Shown piece after piece: positions 45,934-55,940 of a stretch of 64,000 nucleotides of DNA. The DNA comes from Dugong dugon. Lineage: Eukaryota; Chordata; Mammalia; Sirenia; Dugongidae. Position numbers and translations under genes: made by a program. Within the stretch, counting starts at the first letter, position 1. The number at the start of each line of letters is the position of its first letter. The stretch lies in assembly GCA_030035585.1 (NCBI GenBank), contig CM057461.1, positions 4,290,501 through 4,354,500 on the forward strand, in the 5' to 3' direction. The notes under the pieces are model-generated. The model made no database searches, had not been told where the DNA came from, and worked only from the letters and a program-made list of their open reading frames with translations.

Positions 45934-46138
45934 GGGCCCTGGTGGTGCAACGGTTAAGTGCTCGACTACAAACCAAATGGTTGGTGGTTTGAACCCACTC
46001 TGGGGCTCCGTGGAAGAAAGACCTGCCAATCTATTCCTGTAAAGACTACAGTCTAGAAAACCCTATGGGGCACCTCTACTCTGTCGCATGGGGTCGCTAT
46101 GAGTTGGAATCAACTCAATGGCACCTAACAACAGCAAC
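45934..46138 (+). mobile_element. AfroSINE, type A
   Basis: Starts GGGCCCTGGTGGTGCAACGG, tail 'gcacctaacaacagcaac'. The 14-bp duplication ATACACCAAAAAAA is perfect (45920-45933 and 46139-46152). Confidence 0.95.
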
Positions 46139-46152
46139 ATACACCAAAAAAA

Positions 46153-46365
46153 AAAAGACAGAGTGCATATAAAAACTGGTGAAATTTGATGATGTCTCTA
46201 GTTGAGTTAGGAGTATTGTAGGCGGGGCATTTTCCTGGGGTCGACTGCTGTACTAGGTAAGTTGCTATCATTGGGGGAAGCAGACGACCCGTGGTACTAC
46301 TTTTACAACTTCCATGTGAGCCAAAAATCATTTCAAAGTAAAAAGGTTAAAACATACTTAAAAAA
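46153..46365 (+). mobile_element. L1M-like 3' UTR end
   Basis: 'gatgtctctagttgagttag', 'gtactacttttacaacttcc' and 'catttcaaagtaaaaagg' match the end of old L1 3' UTRs. Confidence 0.7.
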
Positions 46366-46499
46366 TTTAAACAGTAAAGTCTTAACATCTATCAGCATCT
46401 TCTCCCAGGCCTCAAGGCCCACAAGTCCCCATTCTCTTTATTAACATATTCTCCAGCGTTCCTCACATCCAGCCTCTTTCTGGCCTGTCTATGAGCTGG

Positions 46500-46683
46500 G
46501 AGCCCCTGGGTGGTGCTCAGCCACTAATCAAAAGGTTGGAGGCCTCTCAGAAGAAATGCCTGGCTATCTACTTCAGAAAAACTAGCCATTGAAAACTCTA
46601 CAGGCACAGATCTACTCTGATACATGTGGGGTCAGCATGAGCTGGTGTTGACTCAAAGGCAACTGGCTGACGGCCCCGGGCTC
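46500..46683 (+). mobile_element. AfroSINE, type B
   Basis: Head 'ggagcccctgggtggtgctc' with a short deletion, body 'ctacttcagaaaaactagcc', tail 'tgttgactcaaaggcaactgg'. TGAGCTGGG at 46492-46500 and 46684-46692 may be the target duplication. Confidence 0.85.
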
Positions 46684-46692
46684 TGAGCTGGG

Positions 46693-47400
46693 GGGAATCT
46701 TCCGGACGCTCGTTCGCCAGCAGGCAGGTTTGCGGGCCGAGAACGAGCCAGGTGAAGAGGAAGCCAGCCTCTCGCACACTCTGTTTTTGTGGATTTTGTC
46801 AAACCGCTCCAGGAGGAGAACAGGCTCCTCTTTCTCCCCGGATGCTGGAGCCTGAGCCTGCAGGGCCACGCTCAACGCTGCACTTGGAGCAAAAGGCGCA
46901 TTCACAGCTGTTCTCAGAGCTCATCTGTGCAAACCTGGGCGCAGGGCTTGCTTTCTGTGAGATGCCCAATTTTCGTTTCTAGCTCTCGTTTGCTCCCCCA
47001 GCATCCCCAGCCTGCTTCAATGGCAGGCCTTGTCCCGAGGAGCACAAAGCCGCCTTTGCCGGGGGCCCAAGAAGGGAAGCCGCAGCTGAGCTGGGGTGCC
47101 TCCGCCCCTGTGACTGGGCCCATTCTTCCTGCACACTGGGGCAGCCCTGCCAGGGGACACGCGCTGCTCCAACTCCTAAGTGCCTCTCGCCTGGCAAGTG
47201 GAGAGCGTAAATAAATCTTGGGGAGGAGATGGAGAGACACACACTCCCCAGAAGACTTCAGTGTTCTGAAGTGGTCAAAGGAGTTGGGAAGCTCTAAGCA
47301 GGACCCTGAGAGGTGGGGTCCTCCCTGTGACTTGGGGCATTCAAGAAGACTAAGACTCTACCTTGTCAGGGAAGCTAGAGAAGGGACGGAGGGAAGCAAG
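46693..47400. other. Unassigned, moderately CpG-containing sequence
   Basis: Several overlapping frames, but no recognised domain or splice framework, so I do not call an exon. Repeat-free by eye. Confidence 0.35.
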
Positions 47401-47429
47401 CCCTGAACAGATTAAATAGACAGAGGACA

Positions 47430-47700
47430 GATTGATGGACAGACTAACGGACGGATGGATGGATTGGTCGGTAGGGGGACAGATGGATGGATAGGTGAGT
47501 AGGTGGGTGGCTGGGTGGGTGGCTGGATGGATGGGGGAGCAGGGTGGAAGGGTAGATGGATGCATGGATGGGTAAGTGGATGGGTAGAAGGAGGGAGGTA
47601 TGGACAGATGGATGGGTGCACAGGTGAGTGGATGGACAGATCAATACATGGATGGATTGTGGGGGACCGAATGGATAGATGGATGGACAAATGACTGATT
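47430..47700. repeat. (ATGG)n-type degenerate microsatellite
   Basis: Variants of GGATGGAT, GGTGGGTGGCTG and GGTAGATGGATG run for about 270 bp. They open Gly/Trp/Met-rich and Pro/His/Ser-rich frames that are artefacts. Confidence 0.93.
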
Positions 47701-47899
47701 GGTCAGGGTCCCCTGATGTAGTACTAGACATAAAAGAGACTGGGTGACATTCAAAGTCACTCCCAGAGTCCCAAGACCATGAGGAAACGTAATTTATTTC
47801 TCTTCTGGAACATGTACCCAGCTTATTCAGTGCCTTAATCGACGGCACCTCCCAACAATCCAAAGCCTACTTAGCTTCTCCTCTTGGCTGCCTCAAAGA

Positions 47900-49090
47900 C
47901 TGAAATTCATCTTCCCCCGCCCTAGTCCTGGTTCTCTCCCAATCTTCCCCATCTGGTTACACAAATCACACACCTGATTGTTGTGAGGTGCCCTCAAGTC
48001 AGTTCTGACTCGTAGCAACCCTACGTACAACAGAACAAAACACTGCCTGGTCCTGCACCATCTTCACAATCATTATGCTTGAGTGCACTGTTGCAGCCAC
48101 TGTGTCAATCCATCTCGTTGATGGTCTTCCTCTTTTTTGCTGACCCTCTACTTTATCAAGCATGATGTCCTTCTCCAGGGACTGATCCCTCCTGATAACA
48201 TGTCCAAAGTATGTGAGACAAGGCCATCCTCACTTCTAAGCAGCATTCTGGCTGTACTTCTTCCAAGACAGATTTGTTTGTTCTTTTGGCAGTCCGTGGT
48301 ATATTCAGTATTCTTCTCCAACACCATAATTAAAAGGACTCAATTCTTCAGCCTTCTTTACTCATTGTCCAGCCTTCACATGCATATGAGGCGATTGAAA
48401 ATACCAAGGCTTGAGTCAGGTGCACCTTAGTCTTCCAGGTGACCTCTTTGCTTTTTAACACTTTAAAAAAGAGGTCTTTTGCAGCAGATTTGTCCAATGC
48501 AACGTGTCGTTTGATTTCTTAACTGCTGCTTCCATAGGTGTTGATTGTAAATCCAAATAAAATGAAATCCTTGACAACTTCAATCTTTTCTCCATTTATC
48601 ATATTGCTTATTGGTCCAGTTGTGAGGATTTTTGTTTTATGGTGAGGTGTAATCCATGCATCAACAGCCTGCATTATGCAGATGATACAACCTTGCTTGC
48701 TGAAAGTGAAGAGGACTTGAAGCACTTACTGATGAAAGTCGAAGACCACTGCCTTCAGTGTGGATGACACACACCTGGAGTCATCTCCAATTCCTCCTCC
48801 ACCTCTACATCCAAGGCAAGTCCTGTGCGTTCCACCACCTGAACACCAGCAGCTTTCATCTACTTCTTGTCACTGCTTCTTCCACCCTCTGGTCCACCTT
48901 CTCTTTCTTAGGTAAAGTCCTCCCTCTCCAATTACCCCCTCCACCCATTTGCCCCAAAGCAACAGCAGAATGGTCTTCCCCAGTCCCAACCCCTGCCTAA
49001 GAACGCTTCAATGGCTCCCCAATACTCGTAGAATAAAGACCAGAAGTCTCCACATGGTCTTCAGTGCCTCACAACCCCCCAGGAGGTAGG
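47900..49090. mobile_element. L2-like fragment split by an RTE insertion
   Basis: 47900-47976 and 48768-49090 read as one L2-like stretch: 'cacacctg', 'gagtcatctccaattcctcc', 'cgcttcaatggctccccaat', 'agaataaagaccagaagtc'. The break coincides with the RTE target duplication. Confidence 0.65.
47977..48767 (-). mobile_element. RTE LINE insertion with 5' inversion
   Basis: 47977-48656 is the RTE 3' end in antisense. 48662-48767 is the adjoining upstream RTE segment in sense, including 'cattatgcagatgatac' (encodes YADD). The whole is bounded by a perfect 10-bp duplication CACACACCTG (47967-47976 and 48768-48777). This is the structure produced by twin priming. Confidence 0.93.
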
Positions 49091-49210
49091 ACCCCTCATT
49101 GTTCCATTTCACAGAGGAGTAAACTGAGGCGACTAAAGAGGGAACTGGTCGAGGTTTCCCAGGTGCAGGGTTGGGGTTCAAGCCCTGTTGGCCTGACCAG
49201 ATGGCCAGCC
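49090..49210 (-). mobile_element. MIR fragment
   Basis: 'ccatttcacagaggagtaaactgagg' followed by 'tttcccaggtgcagg' and 'ggttcaagccctg', in antisense. Confidence 0.7.
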
Positions 49211-49447
49211 CTGCGCACTTCTGACCGCCGCTCTCTGCAGGAAGTGGGCCTGATCTGGCTCCCTGCCCTCCTGAGGGATGTTACAGCACTCCACATATAC
49301 TCCATGACTCAGTCCCTCTGTGATTTTGACAAAAATAAGCACGAGTTTTAATGAAGGTTACTGCCTGAAAGACAGATGGTGAAGGTGACCTTGGAAGACC
49401 TGCTGAGTCTCAGATGCTGTGCCTTCCTCAGGTGCCAACCCTTCCTC

Positions 49448-49548
49448 TTAGGAGGGAAGGAGGAGGGGAGAGAAGGGAGGAGATGGAAAGGACAAGAAGG
49501 AGACAGAAGAGGAGGGTGAAGGAGGGATGGAAAGCAGGAGAAACAAAC
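49448..49548. repeat. GA-rich low-complexity sequence
   Basis: Purine-only apart from a few bases, built of AGGAGGGAAGG and GGAGATGGAAAGG variants. Confidence 0.85.
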
Positions 49549-49622
49549 TTAAAATTCCAAGTGACGCCGTAAGAGACCACATCGCTCCTACCCTCGGGGC
49601 TCCCCCCCTTCTCCTCTAGCTT

Positions 49623-50284
49623 GTTGTTGTTGGGTACCATCGAGTTGATTCTGACTGATAGAGACCCCATGTACAGAGTACAGCTGCCCCAGGGGGTTTT
49701 CTAGGCTATAATCTTTCCAGGAGCAGTTCACCAGGTCTTTCTCCTGTGGAGCCGCTGGGTAGGTTCAAATCAGGGCTTCCAACCAGTTTTTCCCAGTTCA
49801 GTCATGGCTGACAAAGCAAAACTGGAACAGACTTGAATTTTGACAATTTGGGTGATCTGGAACAATAACCAAAATTACAGGTCAAAGCCCCTTCAGGAGG
49901 CTGATGGGTGAGGCTGGATTACCGGCAGGACAGTGGAGAACTACACACATTCAAAGCAGCAGGCAATCAGCCTCCATCTTTGAGGGGGGCACCACTGTTT
50001 CCGACTCTGTACAAACACGGGCAAGAGATTTGGTTGCTATGCAACATGTACTCTGCCCTTGTCTTCTAAGCGGGACACTAGGTTTCTAGCAAGGCTTCAA
50101 CCTGTAACTTTTCCCATTTCAGTTATCATTCCAGTTCACCAAAATTTTAAAAACTCGAGTCTGTTCTGGTTTCACTTCTTCGGCCATGATTATATCAGGA
50201 CGAACCGGTTCGAAGCCCTGGTTCAAACTGCCAACCTTTCAGTCAGCAGCCAAGCGCTTAACCGTTGGGCCACCAGGGCTTTTA
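49623..50284 (-). mobile_element. AfroSINE, type A, split by a hAT-like element
   Basis: The tail half lies at 49623-49770 ('gttgggtaccatcgagttg', 'gctataatctttccagg') and the head half at 50221-50284 ('aacctttcagtcagcagcc', 'aaccgttgggccaccag'). The SINE has its own target duplication TCCTCTAGCTT / TCCTCCAGCTT (49612-49622 and 50285-50295). The break is the 8-bp site of the DNA transposon. Confidence 0.93.
49771..50220. mobile_element. hAT-type MITE with long inverted repeats
   Basis: 450 bp. The left end CAGGGCTTCCAACCAGTT and the reverse complement of the right end CAGGGCTTCGAACCGGTT match at 16 of 18 bases. The inverted similarity continues inward for roughly 130 bp on each side (49771 to about 49895, and about 50090-50220), with stretches such as TCATGGC, 'ggaacagact' and 'ttacaggt' in the same order. 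It is flanked by 8-bp duplications GTTCAAAT and GTTCAAAC, the hAT signature. No transposase frame is present, so it is non-autonomous. I do not recognise the family. Confidence 0.88.
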
Positions 50285-50295
50285 TCCTCCAGCTT

Positions 50296-51095
50296 AGTGC
50301 AAAGTTTACGGTGGAGGTGCTCCTTGTGCCCTGACCCCTCAAGCTTAGGGGCTGGTGCTCAGCATGGCCACTCCACATCTCTTATAGCTCCATACCCAGG
50401 AGCCAGCAGCTGGACCACCACCACAAACAGGCCCCCAGGAGAGGCACCAAGGGAGAAACAGGAAGGGGTTCTGGACACCAAGAAGTGGGGAGAGGAAGAG
50501 GGCACTGAAGACTCTCAGACGCCCTCAGAGGACAACATGACAGTCTCAGCAAGGGCCAGGGAGATGCTTGAACCGAGGAGAGAGAGACACAGCTGGTGCA
50601 GGGCAACACGCTCCTAGCCCTCAGATGGGGACAGTCCTCAAGCTGCCCCAGGGTGGTGTGGGCTGCAGGGTGCTCACCTGAACCCATGCTGCGAGGCCTG
50701 ACCGCCTTTCCTTCAGTGGTAGAAGAGCATTCGTTAGGAGTTGGGAGCCCTGAGCTAGTCCCAGCCCTGCCACCCACTCCCTGGGAGACCCAGGCAGGTC
50801 ACATCACCATCTGTGAGTACCTGGGATCCCTTGTCTGCAAGCACCCCACAGAGGCATGCAGGGAGGAAGGAAGAACAGGAGTGGAATCAGAGGACTCCAA
50901 ACTCTGAGCAGGAGCACCAGCTTCAATTCTACACCCAATGGCCCCATGCACCCCACTGTAGTCAAAGCTGTGAGCCAGGAGGAGTGGACCCCACTCCGGC
51001 TCCACTCCAGCCCCATTCACACCACACTCCCCACTCTCTCCAAACTCCACCCACCGGCCACTTCACTTTCAATGAACATCCCAGTTCCCTCCCAT
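50296..51095. other. Mostly unassigned sequence with a MIR-like piece
   Basis: 50730-50830 has a MIR-like order ('cctgagctagtcccagccc', 'ccaggcaggtcacatcacc'). The rest shows no repeat. The open frames are short. Confidence 0.4.
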
Positions 51096-51165
51096 CACCT
51101 GGCCATTGCACCCATCATTCTCTCTGCCTAGCACACCTTTCCCTTCCCTCTTTGGCTAGTTACTT
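51096..51165. mobile_element. L2-like fragment
   Basis: 'ctggccattgcacccatc' and 'tctctgcctagcacacctttc' match a common L2 segment. Confidence 0.55.
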
Positions 51166-51167
51166 CC

Positions 51168-51955
51168 CAAAATCAGCCAATGAAAACCTTTTGGATCACA
51201 ACAGAACACTGTCCACCTCGCCTGCATTGGACACATTGTCCTGGATTGAACTGTGCCCCCCCCCAAAATATGTGTCATCTTGGCTAGGCCATGATTCCCA
51301 GTATTGTGTGACTGTCTACCATTTTGTGATCTGATGTGATTATCCTATGTGTTGTATATCCTAACCTCTATGATGTTAATGAGGCAGGCCTCAATCTACA
51401 GAATTAGGTTGTATCCTGAGTCAATCTCTTTTGAGATATAAAAAAGAGAAGTGAGCAGAGAGGAGAGGGCTCTCATACCACCAGGCAAGAAGAGCCAGGA
51501 GCAGAGCACATCCTTTGGATCTGAGGTCCCTGCTCTGAGAGAATCTCCTAGACCAGGAGGAGATTGATGACAAGGTCCTTCCTCCACAGCTGACAGAGAA
51601 AGAAAGCCTTCCCCTGGAGCTAGCACCCTGAATTTGGGCTTCTAACCTCCTAAACTGTGAGGGAATAAATTTCTGTTTATTAAAGTCATCCACTCGTGGT
51701 ATTTCTACTATAGCAGCACTATATGACTAAGACACACATCATCAGGAAGGACCAATCGCCGGAGGAGGATATGTTTGGCGAAGGAGAGGACCAGTGAGGG
51801 TGAGAAAGACCCTCATGAGATGGACTGGTTCAGCAGTCACAACAATGGACTCAAACATGCTGGCAATTGTGAGGATGACACAGGGCCAGGCAATGTTTGG
51901 TTCTGTTGTACATAAGGTCACCATGAGTCGGAGTCGACACCATGGCAGCTATCTA
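51168..51955 (+). mobile_element. Non-autonomous RTE-derived element, split by an LTR
   Basis: 51168-51236 has 'aaatcagccaatgaaaacc' and 'gatcacaacagaacactgtc'. After the LTR it resumes at 51735 with 'cacatcatcaggaagg', 'gagaaagaccctcatgagat', 'gactcaaacatgctggc' and the tail 'aaggtcaccatgagtcgg'. The layout equals the element at 12031. Confidence 0.85.
51237..51734 (+). mobile_element. Solo LTR, ERVL-MaLR-like, complete
   Basis: 498 bp, from TGTCCTGGATTGAACTGTGC to 'tatgactaagaca', with canonical TG...CA ends. 'gagggaataaatttctg' supplies an AATAAA signal near the 3' end. The target duplication CACAT is perfect (51232-51236 and 51735-51739). No internal retroviral sequence. Confidence 0.92.
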
Positions 51956-52440
51956 TCTGTCCAGCTAGAGCTGGCTCCTGGGACGTCGCCCCTATGAATG
52001 AGCTCCCAGGTGCCAAAAGGAACAATCTCCACCGCCTCCAGGCCACAGAGTTCCCCAAGCAAGATGCAGCCATCAGCTCAACCCCAGTATCAGATGAACG
52101 AAAACGGCAAAAACAAAAGATTAGAATCTATATTTTCCTATCAGAGAACAGCTGCTCTATACTAATATCCTCCTGGAATAAACTGTTACTAGTTAATTAA
52201 AAAAACCACTCAGAGACCAATTATTAACAAATTTGGCAGCTTATTTTAGCATCACCGATTACCGATAAGCCCTGCTCTGAGCCACTGCCCATTCTGTCTG
52301 CTCGTCTGTTCCAGGAATTTCTAACAGCGTGATCACTGAACCTAAAGGCATTATGGATTTTTTTGTCTTGGGGTTTTTCTCCCAGATTTTACTTTTCCTT
52401 ATGGGTACATGGGGACAGGGATAAGAAATGGCTGTTGAGT
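51956..52440. other. Unassigned non-coding sequence
   Basis: No gene or repeat recognised. Confidence 0.4.
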
Positions 52441-52496
52441 GCTATTACCATCTCTTCAATGCTCAACCAATGTTTACTGAGCACCTACTGTGAACA

Positions 52497-52672
52497 AGAA
52501 AGAAAGGCCTGGCAATCTACTTCTGAAAATCAGTCAATGAAAATCCTATGGATCACAACCGTCCAATCTGCAACTGATCATGCAGATGGCACAGGACTGG
52601 GTAGCGTTTCTTTCTGTTGGACATGGGGTCCCCATGAGTCAGGACCTGACTTGACGGCAGCTAACAACAGCT
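52497..52672 (+). mobile_element. RTE-derived SINE, 5'-truncated (as at 38850)
   Basis: 'agaaaggcctggcaatctac', 'gaaaatcagtcaatgaaaat', 'tcatgcagatggcacaggac' and 'gacttgacggcagctaacaac' equal the right part of the element at 38850. The tRNA-Gly-like head is absent. Confidence 0.85.
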
Positions 52673-52679
52673 GCAAGTG

Positions 52680-52889
52680 GAGAGTCCCTGGGTGGTGCAA
52701 ATGGTTAAGTGCTCAGCTGCTAACAAAAACACTGAAGTTCGAGTTTACCCAGAGGAGCCTTGGAAGAAAGCCCTGGTGATCTACTTCTGAAAAATCAGCC
52801 ATTGAAAACCCCATGGAGTACAGTTCTACCCTGACACACATGGGGTCGCCATGAGCCAGAGTTAACTGGACGGCAACTGGGGTTTACTA
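52680..52889 (+). mobile_element. AfroSINE, type B
   Basis: Head GAGAGTCCCTGGGTGGTGCA, B box region 'gttcgagtttaccc', body CTTCTGAAAAATCAGCC, tail 'gttaactggacggcaactgg'. Confidence 0.92.
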
Positions 52890-53057
52890 CGAGCGAGGTT
52901 CTGTTCTAGGGCACAGGACAGAATGTGAACAAGACAGATCCTTAAAGGAAAAGGATGCATGTATATTCTCCCGAAAGCAGAAAGAGCTGGGGAAATATTA
53001 GAGAATAGTAGCATTAAAATGTCAACACTCTTTGAAATAATGACCTTCAGGAAAGTT

Positions 53058-53175
53058 CTTGTTGTTGGGTGCCGATGAGTCGATTCCAACTCATGGCGAC
53101 CTTACATGTAACAGAATGAAACACTGTCTGTTCCCGTGTCATCTTCATGAACACTGGTATGCCTGAGTACATTCC
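53058..53175 (-). mobile_element. RTE LINE 3' end, short
   Basis: 'gttgttgggtgccgatgagt', 'gacctta', 'gaatgaaacactgtctgttc' and 'catcttcatgaacactgg' match the outermost ~115 bp of RTE in reverse. Confidence 0.8.
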
Positions 53176-53785
53176 CAAAATTCCCAGTGGTAGGCTAACG
53201 GAGTATGGGCTCGTGTGCCACTCCTGAGTCAGAACCCACGCCCTACCCTCACCAGGCAACCAAGGTACAAGGTAGGGCTGTTAGTTTGTTCCACAATGTG
53301 TGTGATTAAATGTTTGTTCCCCATCTCCCACGCCTCTCGCTAAAAAGAAATGAAATAAAATAAATTACCCCTAAATCCTTGCCTATTTCACATTAGGACT
53401 GAACCAGCTACTTAGCAAGGATAGGGGGAGGGGAGAGCCAAGAGGCAAGCCTCCGCTAGCTCCAGCTGTCCACACCATGCTTCTTCCTGAGCCAGAAGCC
53501 AGCCCCCAGGAGCCGGGGCCACATGGTCTGCCCAGCGCAGTCCCAGCCAGCCTGGGACTCAGCCCTTGACCTTGGGCCTCATACAACCTCCGAGTGCTGG
53601 CTCCTTGAGAGGGGGTCCCCGCCAGAGATGCTCTCACAGAGCCCCAGGCCTATGCAAGACAAGGGGTGAGGGTCCTAGAGTGATGTCCCATGTCACCCAG
53701 CAGCAATGACCCCAGCCAGAAGGGTCCTTCCTTCCACATCCTTAGGGCACCAGTGGGGACGTGGGCATCTGGGAGCCTCATAACG
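53176..53785. other. Unassigned non-coding sequence
   Basis: No repeat or gene recognised. Confidence 0.4.
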
Positions 53786-54125
53786 GCATCAGCTCAGAAC
53801 TGATCCCGACTCACAATGACCCCACATATGTCAGAGCAGAACCATGCTCCAAGGGGTTTTCAACAGCTGAGTTTTCAGAAGTAGATCACCGGGCCTTTAT
53901 TCCAAGTGGTGCCTCTGCCAAGACATCCAGGGCCTCCAAGGGGCTAGAGTAGAAGCTTCTCTATGGTATATACCACTTACTATCATGCTGATTCCAGCTC
54001 ATGGAGGCCCCAAGTGTGTCAGAGTTGAACTGTCCACCCAAATGTGCTTTGAAGAAAGCCTGGTGATCCACTTCTGAAAAATCAGCCATTGAAAACCATG
54101 TAGAGCACAGATCTGCTCCTCATGG
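53786..54125. mobile_element. Degraded AfroSINE pieces on both strands
   Basis: 53786-53930 is a type B element in reverse ('tttcagaagtagatcaccgg'). 53976-54030 is a tail in reverse ('gattccagctcatggagg'). 54033-54120 is a type B body in sense (CTTCTGAAAAATCAGCC). The order suggests overlapping insertions followed by deletion. Confidence 0.7.
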
Positions 54126-54159
54126 CAGAAGGTGGCTACCTCGCTCATGGTTCTTGGGA

Positions 54160-54400
54160 TTTGGTCACTTAGCAAGTTTCAGGCACTGTGCTCACACTTA
54201 CAGAAACCATCTCATTCCATCCTGACAACTGCTCATTATCCAGATGGGTACAATGGTTGTGAAGAAGCCTCACTTTACAAATGGGGAAACTGTGACACAT
54301 TCATGTCATGTCTCTGAGCCTCAATCACACAGCTAACATGGCGGGGCTGGCATTCCAACCTGGACAGCCTGACACCAGAGTCCATGCACTTTTGTCACCC
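54160..54400 (-). mobile_element. MIR fragment
   Basis: 'gcaagtttcaggcactgtg', 'tttacaaatggggaaactg' and 'cacacagctaacatggcgg', antisense MIR layout. Confidence 0.8.
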
Positions 54401-54946
54401 CACAAAACTGTCTGTTGGCCTCCCAATGTAAGGGTGCCATAACGCTAAAGGCGCAGGAGATTCCAGGATGAGTGTGCCTGAACCCCCATCCTAGGAGGGG
54501 AAACAAGCCTGGCATGTAGAGTGCACCTCTGGCCCCAGTTCTCCACCACCCACTGTGTCCACATGTGACCTTCCTGTTCCTCCATCTAGACGGTTGGCAG
54601 GTAATTCCCTGCCCTGGAACCCTAAACTGGTCCACGTACCTACTCGAATAGAATGAGGCAAGAACTATGGTTCCCAGCCTCGACCTCCAGAACCCTTGTG
54701 CACTTCCACCATTGAGAGAGACAAGCAGTGCCGGGCTAGACCGCTGGTGCAGGAAGGTGAGAGAAACATGCAGAAGAGCCACCCAGCAGAGCCCAGCCAA
54801 GCTCAGTCAGCTGATCCCACCAGCCGGCAAACAGCTGAGGAGGAAGTGTGACTACTGCCTGCCACTGAGGCCACTGAGGCCTTGCAGTTGTTTTCACAGC
54901 TGCCTGAAATACCTGTCAGAGAAATAAGTGGAATACACCACCAATC
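54401..54946. other. Unassigned non-coding sequence
   Basis: No repeat or supported gene. Confidence 0.4.
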
Positions 54947-55122
54947 CAGTTGCCATCAAGTGGACCCTGACTCATGGCGACCCCAGTGTGTCAAAGTAAA
55001 CTGTGCTCCATGAGGTTTTCAATGGCTGATTTTTTGGAAGTAGATCACCAGGCCTTTCTTCCAAGACTCCTCCAGGTAGTTTTGAACCTCCAACCTTTTG
55101 GTGAGCAGCCAAGTGTGTTAAC
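54947..55122 (-). mobile_element. AfroSINE, type B
   Basis: 'ccagttgccatcaagtggac', 'ttttggaagtagatcacc', 'aggcctttcttccaagactc' and 'caaccttttggtgagcagcc'. The end of the head (right side) is lost after 'gccaagtg'. Confidence 0.88.
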
Positions 55123-55551
55123 ACAACACAAAATACAACAGTACAACACAGAAGAGGACAGGTTTGAGAGGTCCAGCACTCCTTAAGTATGTATCCTGTA
55201 TTTTGCTGATCAGAATCGTATGCCCCTTGCCAGTGAGTTTCCATGTAACACATCCTTACATCACCCCACACTGTGCTCCATGCACACACCCGAGCTTAAT
55301 ACATCAACAGAAAAATGAGTAACAGCCCAAGGCTCACAGACCACAATGATGGTCCCAGTGGCACTTCCCCTTCACCGAAAGCGGCACAGCCGTGGGATTT
55401 TTGCCATGCCTGTGGCTCCCAGCACCACCCTCACAATTTCTCTGCAACTTCAATGCACTACCGCCACTGCTTAACGCTTCCAAGCCCGACTTCTGTTTTA
55501 CGTACATACGTTGAATTTGAAAGAACACTATCAATCACCAAGGCACATGAG

Positions 55552-55940
55552 CGTTAGGACTGAATGGATGTCTCACAAAAGTATATGTTGGAATCCCATC
55601 CCCTATACCTGTGGATGTCATCCCAATTGGGAATGTGATTTTGTTACGTTAACGGGCCATATCACTTTTCAGCTATAAAAAGAGCAGATTAGACACAGAG
55701 AGAAGCAAGCATAAACGGGCAAAAAATAGATGTCACATGGAAATCACCAAGGAATGGACAAAGGCGGAGGTTACAGAAGCTAAGAATTATCCCTCAGAGC
55801 CGCCGGAGAGCGAGCCTTCCCCTAGAGCTGGTGCCCTGAACTCGGACTTCTAGCCTCTTACGCTGTGAGAAAATACCTTCCGTTTGTCAAACCTCCCACC
55901 TGCAGTATGTCGGTTGTGGCAGCATCCCAACACTAAGACC
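55552..55940 (+). mobile_element. MaLR-like solo LTR
   Basis: 'cgttaggactgaatggatgt' start, 'tgttacgttaacgggccat' and 'ccttcccctagagctggtgc' inside, 'catcccaacactaagacc' end. It lines up with the LTRs at 42857 and 51237. No viral genes. Confidence 0.8.

Larger units (their letters stand above)
52465..52940. mobile_element. L2-like fragment split by SINEs
   Basis: 'accaatgtttactgagcacc' (52467-52486) and, after the SINE block, 'ggttctgttctagggcacag' plus 'gaatgtgaacaagacagatc' (from 52898) are consecutive parts of an L2 motif series. Confidence 0.65.

Noticed and set aside
46612..47242. Possible exon in a GC-rich area with overlapping frames of about 90-140 codons
   Set aside because: Frames are open on both strands, no domain is visible, and no convincing acceptor/donor pair delimits an exon.
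47412..47863. Frames of 90-139 codons (Pro/His/Ser-rich) on minus
   Set aside because: They come from the ATGG-type microsatellite.
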